Assembly (NCBI RefSeq): GCF_003569915.1 | Contig: NZ_KZ984447.1 | Location: 1-64,000 of the forward strand | DNA: 64,000 nucleotides | Source of the DNA: Comamonas testosteroni | Lineage (GTDB): Bacteria; Pseudomonadota; Gammaproteobacteria; Burkholderiales; Burkholderiaceae_C | Direction of reading: 5' to 3' | Program-made: the position numbers and the translations under genes | Shown here: one piece after another, positions 43,413 to 51,727 of the stretch | How positions within the stretch are numbered: the first letter of the stretch is position 1 | How the letters are laid out: every line of letters begins with the position of its first letter | Notes under the pieces: model-generated | Told to the model about the DNA's origin: nothing | Seen by the model: only the letters and a program-made list of their open reading frames with translations | The model's database searches: none

Positions 43413-44218
43413 GCACAACCATCACTATCAATCAAGGCAAAACAAGGCTGGTGTCTGCAGTGATATTGCTGGTGTTGCTATGTTTTTGGGAGCTTGCGGT
43501 ACGGCAGTGGAATCTGTCGGCACTGGTGCTGCCCGCGCCTTCTGCGATTGCCAGGGCGCTGTGGGGCGGACTGGCCTCGGGCTATTTCTGGCCGCATCTG
43601 CTGGCTACTGTGCAGGCCCTGCTGCTGGGGCTGGTCGCTGGCAGCGTGTTCGGCCTGCTGGTGGGCATGTTGCTGGCGGAGTCGGCCTGGGCCGAGTCTG
43701 TACTCAAGCCCTATGTGGTTGTCAGCCAGGTGGTGCCCAAGCTGGCGCTGGCACCGCTGTTTGTGTTGTGGTTTGGCTTTGGCATGCTGCCCACGGTGCT
43801 GATTACGGCGCTGATCTGCTTCTTTCCGCTGATGGAAAACACGCTGACGGGGCTGCGCCAGGTTGATGCGCAGCGCCTGCAGCTGTTTTAGATGCTGGGC
43901 GCAACACGGCTGCAGACCTTGCTGCGCCTGAAGCTGCCCATGGGCTTGCCTGCAATTTTGGCGGGTCTGCGCGTGGCCGTGGTGCTGGCGCTGGTCGGTG
44001 TGGTGGTGGCTGAATTCATGGGAGCCAGCCAGGGCCTGGGCGCGGTGATCATCGCTGCGCAAGGCTCCATGGACACCACTTTGATGTTTGCCGCGCTGGT
44101 GCTGATTGCCGTGCTGGGCCTGCTTTTGTACCAGTTGTGTCTGCTGCTGGAGCGCCGCCTGCTGCGCGCGCACCAGAGCGTTGACGCCGTTTCTTCAACC
44201 TCTTCACACAAGCGCTGA
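43409..44218 (+). pseudogene. ABC transporter permease (ThiX-like) interrupted by an in-frame TAG
   Basis: Read through one TAG at 43889-43891, the frame encodes a 269-residue permease of the SsuC/TauC/ThiX family with about six transmembrane helices. The stop lies in the cytoplasmic coupling loop (DAQRLQLF-stop-MLGATRLQTLLRLKLP), the part that contacts the ATPase, so the first piece (160 residues) lacks the last helices. The second piece begins with an ATG directly after the TAG and is 108 residues. Either the importer is dead, or the two halves are made separately by re-initiation, or the TAG is a sequence error or is suppressed. All flanking genes are intact. Confidence 0.8.
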
Positions 44219-44219
44219 T

Positions 44220-45236
44220 ATGTCTACAGAAAACATGTTCTCCACCCTTTCCCGACGCAGTCTACTGGGGGCCGGGGTGGGCATCACCGGGCTGGCGCTC
44301 AGCGGCATGAGCCATGCCGCAAGCCCTGTGCAGGGCAAGATTCGCTTGGCAGGCTGGAGCAAGCCCATCAGCGAAATCACCAATATTCTGGCCGAGCCGG
44401 ACAAGGGCTTTTTCAAGGCCCATGGCGTGGACCTGAGTTATCTGCCCGGCGCGGGCGGCGGTGACGCCATTCGCAATATGCTGGCCGGGCAGGCCGATGT
44501 GGCGTTTACCGACCCGGGCTCGTTCTTCATGGCGCTGGACAAGGGTGAGAAGCTGGTCGCCATCTACGACATCTATCCGCAAAACGTGTTCAATGTGGTC
44601 TCGCTCAAGACGGCTGGTATCCACAAGCCCGCAGATCTCAAGGGCAAGAAGATCGGCGTCTACAGCCTTGCCAGCGGTACGCGCCAGAACCTGCTGGTCA
44701 TGCTGCACCAAGCAGGGTTGAAGGAAAGCGACGTGACCATCGTCGTGACTGGACTGCTCAACTTTGCACCGCTGATGCAGGGCCAGGTGGATGCCACGGC
44801 AGCTACCGATACCGGGCTGGCAGTGGGCCTGCGCAAAGGCATGGCCGACGTGAATGTGATGCAGGTGCGCGATACGCTCAATATCTCCAGCGACATGTTT
44901 GTGGTGCGTGAAGAAACACTGCGCGAGAAAAAAGAACTGTTCAAAGCCTTCCTCAAGGGCTACCGCGACAGCGCCGCCTGGATGATGGCCCATGCCGACG
45001 AAGCCGCCACGCTGGCGGGCAAGCGTGCCATTGATGGCACAAACCGGGACATCAATCTCGAAATCATCAAGCTGCGCAATGCATCGTCCATGCCTGTTCA
45101 GGCCAAGGCAGCGCTGGGCAGCTTTGACTTGGCAGCGCTGCAAAAAGGCGCAGATACCTACCGCGCACTGGGCATGATCCAGAAGCAGATCAAGGTCAGC
45201 GATGTGGTGGATACCTCGCTGCTGCCAGGGGCCTGA
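44220..45236 (+). CDS. THI5/NMT1-type ABC transporter binding protein, Tat-exported
   Basis: The 338-residue protein has a twin-arginine-type signal (TLSRRSLLGAGVGITGLALSG) and an NMT1/THI5-like type II binding fold: RLAGWSKPISEITNILAEPDKG at the start, GGDAIRNMLAGQADVAF and KGKKIGVYSLASGTRQNLLVML. This family includes ThiY, which binds a thiamine-pyrimidine precursor. The start at 44220 is 1 bp after the permease stop. It would deliver the ligand to the (damaged) permease. Export by Tat would suggest folding or cofactor binding in the cytoplasm, which is uncertain. Confidence 0.85.
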   Translation: MSTENMFSTLSRRSLLGAGVGITGLALSGMSHAASPVQGKIRLAGWSKPISEITNILAEPDKGFFKAHGVDLSYLPGAGGGDAIRNMLAGQADVAFTDPGSFFMALDKGEKLVAIYDIYPQNVFNVVSLKTAGIHKPADLKGKKIGVYSLASGTRQNLLVMLHQAGLKESDVTIVVTGLLNFAPLMQGQVDATAATDTGLAVGLRKGMADVNVMQVRDTLNISSDMFVVREETLREKKELFKAFLKGYRDSAAWMMAHADEAATLAGKRAIDGTNRDINLEIIKLRNASSMPVQAKAALGSFDLAALQKGADTYRALGMIQKQIKVSDVVDTSLLPGA

Positions 45237-45237
45237 A

Positions 45238-46023
45238 ATGAGCGCGTCTTCAGCCATGAATCTGCAGGGCAAGGTGGTGCTGGTCACCGGGGCCAGTCGT
45301 GGCATTGGCGCGGCCATTGCCACGGCGTTTGCGCGTGAGGGTGCAACCGTGGTCATCAACTATCTGAGCAATGATGCGGCGGCGGCGCAGACCGTGGCTG
45401 CCTGCGAAGCCGCAGGCGGTGATGCCTGGGCTGTGAAGGCCGATGTGGGTGACGCGCAGGCCGTGCAGCAGATGGTCGATGGCATTGTGCTGGAGACTGG
45501 CGGCATTGATGTGGTGGTCAACAACGCGTTCAAGCCCTATGCGTTTGACCCGGAGCGCCGCAGCCGCTTTGAAGACCTAGGCTGGGGCGATTATCAGTCC
45601 CAGTTTGACAGTGCGGTTGGCGCTGCTTTCAACGTCTGCCGCGCCGTGCTGCCACTGATGCGCAGGCGCGCGCGCGGCAGCATTGTCAATATCGTGAGCA
45701 ATCTGGTGGAGCACCCGGTCGTCGCCTATCACGACTACAGCACTGCCAAGTCGGCGCTCGTGGGCTTCAGCCGCAATCTGGCCAGCGAGCTGGGGCCGCA
45801 GGGCATACGTGTGAACTGCGTGGCCCCGGGTCTGGTCTATCCCACGCAGGGCACGCAGACCAGCAAGGAATCGTTTCGTGAATCGCTGATGGCGGCCACA
45901 CCACTGCGCCGTCTGGCGCGGCCCGAGGATGTGGCGGGGCCGGTGCTGTTTCTGGCCTCGGAGCTCAGCAGCTTCATGACCGGGCAAGTGCTGCTGGTCG
46001 ATGGCGGTTTGGTGATGCGATAA
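45238..46023 (+). CDS. Short-chain dehydrogenase/reductase closing the TPP-regulated operon
   Basis: The 261-residue SDR has the NAD(P) motif TGASRGIGAA, catalytic Ser in NIVSNLVE and the YSTAK pair (YHDYSTAKSALVG). The usual NNAG motif reads NNAF. It resembles 3-oxoacyl-ACP-reductase-type enzymes and would reduce a carbonyl to an alcohol. Placed 1 bp after the binding-protein gene, it could reduce the aldehyde made by the LuxC-like enzyme. The chosen ATG at 45238 gives the normal SDR N-terminus. Its 3' end is 3 bp from the convergent methyltransferase stop. Confidence 0.88.
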   Translation: MSASSAMNLQGKVVLVTGASRGIGAAIATAFAREGATVVINYLSNDAAAAQTVAACEAAGGDAWAVKADVGDAQAVQQMVDGIVLETGGIDVVVNNAFKPYAFDPERRSRFEDLGWGDYQSQFDSAVGAAFNVCRAVLPLMRRRARGSIVNIVSNLVEHPVVAYHDYSTAKSALVGFSRNLASELGPQGIRVNCVAPGLVYPTQGTQTSKESFRESLMAATPLRRLARPEDVAGPVLFLASELSSFMTGQVLLVDGGLVMR

Positions 46024-46026
46024 GAA

Positions 46027-46971
46027 TCAAGCCTGAATACCTGGTGCGCGATAGACCAGCACCTTGAGGCTGCGTTCTTCATCCACATCGGCAAACACGG
46101 CGGGGTTGGCCAGGCGCTCGACAAATTGCAGCTCGGGTGCAATCTCGCTCATCTGTTCGCGCAAAAAGGCCGTGCCCAGCTCAGGCGCATTCAGGCATAG
46201 CAGCACCTGACCATGGGGCGCCAGCAGATCGGGCAGGCGGCGCATCAGGCGGGCATAGTCCTTGGTGGCGATGAAGCTGCCCTTCTGGTAGCTGGGTGGG
46301 TCCACGACGATCAGGTCATAAGGCCCGCTGCGGGTGATCTTGCCCCAGCTGCTGAAGATATCGTGGGCGGCAAAGCTGGCTCCGGCCTTGACGCCGTTGA
46401 GCTGGTGGTTGTGCTGACCCGTGGCCAGCGCGCCCTTGCTCATGTCCATATTCAGCACCTGGCCAGCACCGGCCAGCTTGGCCACGACGGAAAACGCGCA
46501 GGTATAGGCAAAGAGGTTGAGCACCTTCATGCGTTCGGGGCGTGCATGGGCCAGCACCTGCTGGCGCACCCATTCGCGGCCTGCGGCCATGTCCAGAAAC
46601 AGGCCATGGTTCTGGCCACGCGCCACATGCACCAGATACTGGGCACCGTTTTCCTTCACCACATGCGGCTCGGGCACGTTGCCGCGCATCAGCCGGGTCT
46701 CGCCCTGGCTGCCCGGTTCACGGCTCTGAAAGACCCAGTCCAGTGGCTGATCGGCTGGCGCAATCTCTTGCCAGCGCTGCAGCAGCGCCTGATCGACAGC
46801 GGTGAGCTGTTCTTCGGTAATGGCGGCAAAGCTGGTCAGCACGATGACCGGAGGAAATGCATCGAGCGAGATCTGCTCGCAGCCCGGATAGCGCCCGCCA
46901 CGGCCATGAAAGATGCGCTGGGCATCTGTGGGGTAGGGCATCTGGGCAATGGCATTGAGCAGGGGCTGCAT
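46027..46971 (-). CDS. Class I SAM-dependent RNA methyltransferase (RlmI/RlmL-like)
   Basis: The 314-residue protein has a short N-terminal region and a Rossmann methyltransferase core (about 130-310). Segments include GLFLDMAAGREWVRQQV, the SAM loop LNLFAYTCAFSVVAKLAGA and the catalytic-loop motif VVDPPSYQKGSF. The DPPSY signature is typical of rRNA m5C or m2G methyltransferases of the COG1092 group. It lacks an obvious PUA domain, so it is shorter than RlmI. The target base is unknown. It is convergent with the TPP operon and upstream of the MarR gene on the same strand. Confidence 0.85.
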   Translation of the reverse strand: MQPLLNAIAQMPYPTDAQRIFHGRGGRYPGCEQISLDAFPPVIVLTSFAAITEEQLTAVDQALLQRWQEIAPADQPLDWVFQSREPGSQGETRLMRGNVPEPHVVKENGAQYLVHVARGQNHGLFLDMAAGREWVRQQVLAHARPERMKVLNLFAYTCAFSVVAKLAGAGQVLNMDMSKGALATGQHNHQLNGVKAGASFAAHDIFSSWGKITRSGPYDLIVVDPPSYQKGSFIATKDYARLMRRLPDLLAPHGQVLLCLNAPELGTAFLREQMSEIAPELQFVERLANPAVFADVDEERSLKVLVYRAPGIQA

Positions 46972-47049
46972 GGAGAAATCTTGTCGCGGTCACAAAAGAG
47001 GGCGTCAGTGTATGCAGTTCAGGGTGCCTCGGCGCGGCGCTGTGCCAAT

Positions 47050-47532
47050 TCAGGGGCGGTAAGCATTGACATAGTCAATCTGCTTGTGAATGCGGTTGAG
47101 CATGGACAGCAGGGATTCGATTTCCTCTGGGGAGAGCGTCTCCAGCAGGCGGCGCTCGCGCTCCTGCGCGACATCAAAAACGCGGTCATGCAGGGCGTGG
47201 CCTGCCGTGGTCAGGCTCAGTGTGTAGCGCCGGGCATCCTCGGGGTCCACCTGTGATTGCACATAACCGCCGCTTTGCAAGAACTGTACGGACTTGCTCA
47301 CGGCGCTTTTGTCCAACCCCACCACCTGACAGATGCGTTGTGCGGGAATATTGCTTTCCACGGCCAGCATGGACAACACACGCCACTCGACGATGCCCAC
47401 GTCAAATTGCTCCCGGTAGAGCTGAGAAGCGCCTGCCGATAGTTTGTTGGCGATGAATGTCAGCAACGCAGGGGTGTAGCGCTCCAGGTCCAGCTTTTTT
47501 TTTCTTTTCATGTTTTGAGTTAGGGTAAACAT
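47050..47532 (-). CDS. MarR-family transcriptional regulator of the O-demethylase cluster
   Basis: The protein of about 160 residues has a winged helix-turn-helix: IVEWRVLSMLAVESNIPAQ, VVGLDKSAVSKSVQFLQSGG as recognition helix and the wing VDPEDARRYTLSLT. C-terminal helices would mediate dimerisation. It is divergent to the vanB/vanA-type genes, and two identical palindromes lie between, one touching its own start. It probably represses both itself and the demethylase genes until an aromatic acid binds. The start is uncertain: ATG at 47532 or 47511; a TTG at 47547 is inside the operator. Confidence 0.87.
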   Translation of the reverse strand: MFTLTQNMKRKKKLDLERYTPALLTFIANKLSAGASQLYREQFDVGIVEWRVLSMLAVESNIPAQRICQVVGLDKSAVSKSVQFLQSGGYVQSQVDPEDARRYTLSLTTAGHALHDRVFDVAQERERRLLETLSPEEIESLLSMLNRIHKQIDYVNAYRP

Positions 47533-47533
47533 T

Positions 47534-47549
47534 GGTTGAGATATCAACC
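47534..47549. promoter_or_regulatory. Probable MarR operator, site 1
   Basis: GGTTGAGATATCAACC has 6-bp arms GGTTGA and TCAACC around GATA. It lies at the 5' end of the MarR gene. An identical 16-bp site occurs 67 bp away. Confidence 0.72.
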
Positions 47550-47600
47550 GATATTTCTACAATCCAGTGAACGGATGCCGAACTATATCCGCGTCTGATT

Positions 47601-47616
47601 GGTTGAGATATCAACC
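47601..47616. promoter_or_regulatory. Probable MarR operator, site 2
   Basis: Exact repeat of the 16-bp palindrome, in the same orientation and preceded by the same ATT. It lies about 190 bp upstream of the vanB-like start. The paired sites suggest cooperative binding or control of two divergent promoters. Confidence 0.72.
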
Positions 47617-47804
47617 TATTTGTGGTCGCCACGATGGAGCTAGCACCAATGAAAGCAAATCTCGCTCTTAGCGCTGCATACCGCCACTGAGTCTCGTACT
47701 CAAGCACTGCCTGCCTGGCAGTCCTCTCTGAAACCTTGTTGATGCCAAGCCTATGGTGCTTTTACGCACCAGGGAATTTCTCAACCTCGAAAAGTGATTC
47801 AACC

Positions 47805-48752
47805 ATGCTCAATGTCATTGTCGAGCAACGCACACAGGAAGCTGAGGGCATTCTCAGCCTTGATTTCATTTCTGCGACGGGCGCCGAGCTGCCCGCTTTC
47901 AAGCCCGGGGCGCATATCGATGTGCACCTTCCTGGTGGGCTGGTGCGCCAGTATTCGCTGTGCCACCCTTGTCAGGGCGCGTCGTCGGTCAAGTACACGA
48001 TTGCAGTGCAACGGGAGCCTCAGTCGCGTGGCGGCTCGATCGCAGTGCATGCCCTGCAGGTTGGCACACCATTGCAGATTGGCCTGCCGCGCAATCTGTT
48101 TGAGCTGGCACCCAAAGCGCAGAAGCATTTGCTGTTTGCGGGCGGCATTGGCATTACGCCCATTCTTTGCATGGCGCAGGCGCTGCTGGATCAGCAGCAG
48201 CCTTTCGAGCTGCATTATTTTTGCCGCTCTCCCGAGCGCGCCGCCTTTGCGCAGCTGCTGGGCAGTCCCGCGTTGCAGCCCTTTGTGAAGTTGCATATCG
48301 GGGCCGATGCCCCGGCCACGGTGGCGCAACTGCTGGCCCAGCCTTCGGCGCAAAGCCATGTCTATGTCTGTGGGCCGACAGGCTTCATGGACTGTGTGCT
48401 TGATACCGCAGCAAGCCAAGGATGGGATGCACAGAATCTGCACAAGGAATATTTCACGCCTGTGTCTTCCGAGCAGGACGGCGACCAGAGCTTTCAGGTG
48501 CAGCTCGCAAGCACCGGGCAGCTCTATGACATTCCTGCCGGCAAGGCGGTGTTCGAGATTCTGGACAGCGCCGGCGTGGATGTCCCTGTTTCCTGTGAGC
48601 AAGGCGTTTGCGGGACCTGCGTGACCCGTGTGCTGGGCGGCATTCCAGATCACCGCGATCAATACCTGACCGATGCTGAAAAAGCTGCCAACAACTGTTT
48701 TACCCCCTGCTGCTCGCGTGCCCGCAGCCCTGTGTTGGTGCTGGACCTGTAA
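47805..48752 (+). CDS. vanB: Vanillate-type O-demethylase reductase (VanB-like)
   Basis: The 315-residue protein has the phthalate-dioxygenase-reductase layout. A flavin domain (PGAHIDVHLPGGLVRQYSLC) comes first, then an NAD-binding domain (LLFAGGIGITPILCMAQAL and YVCGPTGFMD). The C-terminal plant-type [2Fe-2S] domain has Cys ligands in CEQGVCGTC and a later Cys in NNCFTPCCSRARS. It passes electrons from NADH to the Rieske oxygenase encoded next. The ATG at 47805 begins the FMN domain; the longer frame lacks support. The substrate could be vanillate, isovanillate or another methoxybenzoate. Confidence 0.9.
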   Translation: MLNVIVEQRTQEAEGILSLDFISATGAELPAFKPGAHIDVHLPGGLVRQYSLCHPCQGASSVKYTIAVQREPQSRGGSIAVHALQVGTPLQIGLPRNLFELAPKAQKHLLFAGGIGITPILCMAQALLDQQQPFELHYFCRSPERAAFAQLLGSPALQPFVKLHIGADAPATVAQLLAQPSAQSHVYVCGPTGFMDCVLDTAASQGWDAQNLHKEYFTPVSSEQDGDQSFQVQLASTGQLYDIPAGKAVFEILDSAGVDVPVSCEQGVCGTCVTRVLGGIPDHRDQYLTDAEKAANNCFTPCCSRARSPVLVLDL

Positions 48753-48791
48753 GGCCCGGCCAAGCCAACTGATTTCCCAAGGAGACCCACG

Positions 48792-49856
48792 ATGACCACT
48801 ATTCCTATTCAGCCTGTGCAAGACAGCAAGGTGTCGATCAAAAACAAGTTCCCGCTCAATCAATGGTATGTGGCAGCGCTTTCATCGGAGCTGAAGGACA
48901 AGCCGCTGGGGCGTACCCTGCTGGGCGAGGCCGTGGTGCTGTTTCGCATGGGCGACGGCACGGTTGCTGCGCTGGAAGATCGTTGCTGCCACCGCGCACT
49001 GCCACTGTCGTCAGGAACGGTAGAGAGCTGCGGCCTGCGCTGCGGCTATCACGGCCTGCTCTATAACCAGGCCGGTCAGTGCATCGAAATTCCGGGCCAG
49101 GAAAAAATCCCGTCCAAGGCCAAAGTGGCCGCCCACCAAGTGCAGGAGCGTGACGGGCTGATCTGGATCTGGTTCGGCAAGGCCGAAAACGAGCAGCCCA
49201 CGGTGGAAGCTCCCTCCTACTCCGTGCACAGCTCTCCCAAGTATGTGTATGGCGGAGATGTCTACCATTACAACGCGCCGTATCAGCTGATTCACGACAA
49301 TCTTCTGGACCTGAGCCATCTGGGCTATGTGCATTTGCACACTATCGGCGGCAATGCCAAGGTGCACATGAACGCGGAAATGAAGGTCGAGAGCGAAGGC
49401 GACTTTGTCAAGGTCGTGCGCTATATGCCTGACTCCGTGCCGCCTCCCACCTATACCGCTGCTTACCCTTTCAAGGGCAATGTGGACCGCTGGCAGGAGA
49501 TTGAATTCCGTGTCTCGCATCTGCTGATCTGGACCGGTGCCGTCGACAAGGACACCGATGCGCTGGATGACCCCGAGCGCGGTGGCTTCCACATGCGCGG
49601 CTTTCACGGCATCACGCCCGAGACGGAAACCACCTGCCATTACTTCTGGACCATGGCCACGAACCCGGCCAGCAATGTGGAAGAAATCAAGCTCAAGGTG
49701 CTGGACCAGACCGAGCGCACCTTCGATGAAGACAAGGTCGTGATCGAGGAGCAGTACCGCAACATGCTGCGCTTCGGCCCCAAACCCATGATCGATATCC
49801 ATGTGGACGTGGGCGCCAACCGGGCGCGTCGAGTCATCGAGCGATTGATCGCCTAA
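48792..49856 (+). CDS. vanA: Vanillate-type O-demethylase oxygenase (VanA-like, Rieske non-haem iron)
   Basis: The 354-residue oxygenase has an N-terminal Rieske domain with CCHRALPLSSG and CGLRCGYHG ligands (CxH and CxxH). The catalytic domain has the iron-binding DNLLDLSHLGYVHLHT segment. It demethylates a methoxylated benzoate, releasing formaldehyde, using electrons from the reductase upstream. It follows that gene by 39 bp with AAGGAGACC as ribosome site. The aromatic-acid MFS gene follows. The exact substrate cannot be read from the sequence. Confidence 0.9.
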   Translation: MTTIPIQPVQDSKVSIKNKFPLNQWYVAALSSELKDKPLGRTLLGEAVVLFRMGDGTVAALEDRCCHRALPLSSGTVESCGLRCGYHGLLYNQAGQCIEIPGQEKIPSKAKVAAHQVQERDGLIWIWFGKAENEQPTVEAPSYSVHSSPKYVYGGDVYHYNAPYQLIHDNLLDLSHLGYVHLHTIGGNAKVHMNAEMKVESEGDFVKVVRYMPDSVPPPTYTAAYPFKGNVDRWQEIEFRVSHLLIWTGAVDKDTDALDDPERGGFHMRGFHGITPETETTCHYFWTMATNPASNVEEIKLKVLDQTERTFDEDKVVIEEQYRNMLRFGPKPMIDIHVDVGANRARRVIERLIA

Positions 49857-49897
49857 GCGCAACACCAGCCGAACAGAAAAATATCAAGGAGACAACG

Positions 49898-51235
49898 GTG
49901 AACTCTTCTGTCGTGGAAAAGATGAAAGACAGGCCCATGAGCCTGTTCCAGTGGTTTGTGATCAGCCTGTGCTTTCTCATCAACATGCTGGACGGCTTTG
50001 ATGTGCTGGTGATGGCGTTTACGGCCGCATCGGTTGCTGCGCAGTGGAAGCTCAACGGCGTGCAACTGGGCTATCTGCTCAGTGCGGGCCTGGTGGGCAT
50101 GGCTCTGGGCTCTCTCATCATCGCGCCCTGGGCCGACCGCATGGGACGACGCCCGCTGATCATGCTGTGCATCGCCATTGCGGGCTGCGGCATGCTGGCG
50201 TCTGCCTATGCGCAGTCACCGTTGCAACTGGGCGTGCTGCGCTTGTTCACGGGCCTGGGCATTGGTGGCATTCTGGCCAGCAGCTATGTGATTGCAGGCG
50301 AATATGCCTCCAGCCGCTGGCGCGGGCTGGCCATCAGCCTGCAGGCCACCGCCTATGCACTGGGTGCGACGATTGGCGGGCTGGTTGCGGCGCAGCTGAT
50401 TCCCCATCTGGGCTGGCAATCGGTCTTTTTCTACGGCGGGGTGGCAACCCTGGTGACGCTGCCCGTGATGTTCTTCTGGCTGCCCGAGTCTCTGGACTTC
50501 CTGATTGGCAAGCGCCCGGCCAATGCGCTGCAAAAGATCAACACCATCCTCGGCAAGATCGGTCTGGAGTCCCTGCAGGCCATGCCCAGCATCAGCCAGA
50601 CTTCCGCCAGCGCCGAAAAAAGCCGGGTCGCCAGCTTGCTGGCACCGGGCCTGGCGCCCCAGACGCTGCTGATTTGGCTGGCGTTTTTCATGGTGATGTT
50701 CGGCTTTTACTTTGTGATGAGCTGGACGCCCAAGCTGCTGGTGACTGCAGGTCTGTCCAACCAGCAAGGTATTACCGGCGGGGTGCTGCTCAATGTGGGT
50801 GGGATCGTCGGGACTTCGCTGATCGGCCTGTTGGCTGCCAAGTTCCGCCTGCCGCGCGTGCTGATGCTGTATCTGCTCGTCAATGCTGCGCTGATGTGCG
50901 TTTTTGTGAGCATGCTGGGTAGCCTGGGTGTGGCTTTTGCCATGGCGCTGCTGATCGGTGTGTTTGTCAACGGCTGCGTGGCGGGGCTTTATGCGCTGAC
51001 GCCCGGTATCTACAGCGTCACGCAACGTGTCACGGGTCTGGGCTGGGCCATTGGGGTGGGCCGTGTCGGCGCGATTGTTTCGCCGCTGGTCGCGGGGCGT
51101 CTGATCGACGCGAGCTGGAAGCCCGATCAGCTCTTTACCCTCTATGGCGCTGCCTTTGTACTGGCGGCAGGGGCCATCTACTTTTTGCAGCGTAAAAAGT
51201 CTGTAGAGCCTGTGCTACAAGCGGCGAACGCTTGA
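49898..51235 (+). CDS. Aromatic acid:H+ symporter, MFS (VanK/PcaK-like)
   Basis: The 445-residue membrane protein has twelve transmembrane segments and the aromatic-acid symporter signature NMLDGFDVLVMAF in helix 1, followed by the MFS loop PWADRMGRRPLIM. It should import the substrate of the O-demethylase. The start codon is GTG (49898), set by AAGGAGACAACG just upstream. It is the last gene of the cluster and ends before an intrinsic terminator. Confidence 0.9.
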   Translation: MNSSVVEKMKDRPMSLFQWFVISLCFLINMLDGFDVLVMAFTAASVAAQWKLNGVQLGYLLSAGLVGMALGSLIIAPWADRMGRRPLIMLCIAIAGCGMLASAYAQSPLQLGVLRLFTGLGIGGILASSYVIAGEYASSRWRGLAISLQATAYALGATIGGLVAAQLIPHLGWQSVFFYGGVATLVTLPVMFFWLPESLDFLIGKRPANALQKINTILGKIGLESLQAMPSISQTSASAEKSRVASLLAPGLAPQTLLIWLAFFMVMFGFYFVMSWTPKLLVTAGLSNQQGITGGVLLNVGGIVGTSLIGLLAAKFRLPRVLMLYLLVNAALMCVFVSMLGSLGVAFAMALLIGVFVNGCVAGLYALTPGIYSVTQRVTGLGWAIGVGRVGAIVSPLVAGRLIDASWKPDQLFTLYGAAFVLAAGAIYFLQRKKSVEPVLQAANA

Positions 51236-51260
51236 GGCGAAATGACCGGGTATTAAGGAG

Positions 51261-51285
51261 AGAGCGGCGCAAGGCCGCTCTTTTT
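51261..51285 (+). terminator. Intrinsic terminator after the aromatic acid transporter
   Basis: AGAGCGGC (51261-51268) and GCCGCTCT (51274-51281) pair around GCAAG, followed by T residues. Confidence 0.9.
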
Positions 51286-51302
51286 GATGGAGCGCAAGCC
51301 TC

Positions 51303-51608
51303 TCAGTGATAGACGCGCCGCACATCAAAAAAGCAGCTTTCCGTGCCGCCAATGCCTTGCAGGCCTGCTTCGGCCGCGGCGCGGGCTGCTTTGGTCCAGC
51401 GGCTGAACATTTGCTTGGCTTCTTCGGTGATTTCCTCCGGGGGCGTGTCCTCCAGCCCCTGAACCAAGCTCAGGGCGTCGCCCACGAGCTCGGGGCCGCC
51501 AAGCTGGCGCGCCAGCACACGGGCGTAGCGGGCCTCGGCTTGCTGGCGCTTGTCTTCGGGCAGCTCGGGGTAGTCGCAGAGGGAGACGGTGAAAGTGGCT
51601 TCTTGCAT
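51303..51608 (-). CDS. Small acidic protein of unknown function
   Basis: The 101-residue frame is acidic and mostly helical, with no signal peptide or membrane segment and one Cys pair spaced far apart. It sits alone between convergent and divergent neighbours. I do not recognise a family. The ATG at 51608 and a sensible amino-acid composition (PELPEDKRQQAEARYARVLA helix) support it being real. Confidence 0.6.
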   Translation of the reverse strand: MQEATFTVSLCDYPELPEDKRQQAEARYARVLARQLGGPELVGDALSLVQGLEDTPPEEITEEAKQMFSRWTKAARAAAEAGLQGIGGTESCFFDVRRVYH

Positions 51609-51727
51609 GTCCGTAGATTCACAGTGTTATGACTGTTTAAATATACAGCAAACAACTGTTTTTACATCCAGCTTTTTGAAAATTTATTTTTTCCCCTGGC
51701 GCAGGTCCCCCGCATAGACTGTGGCCC

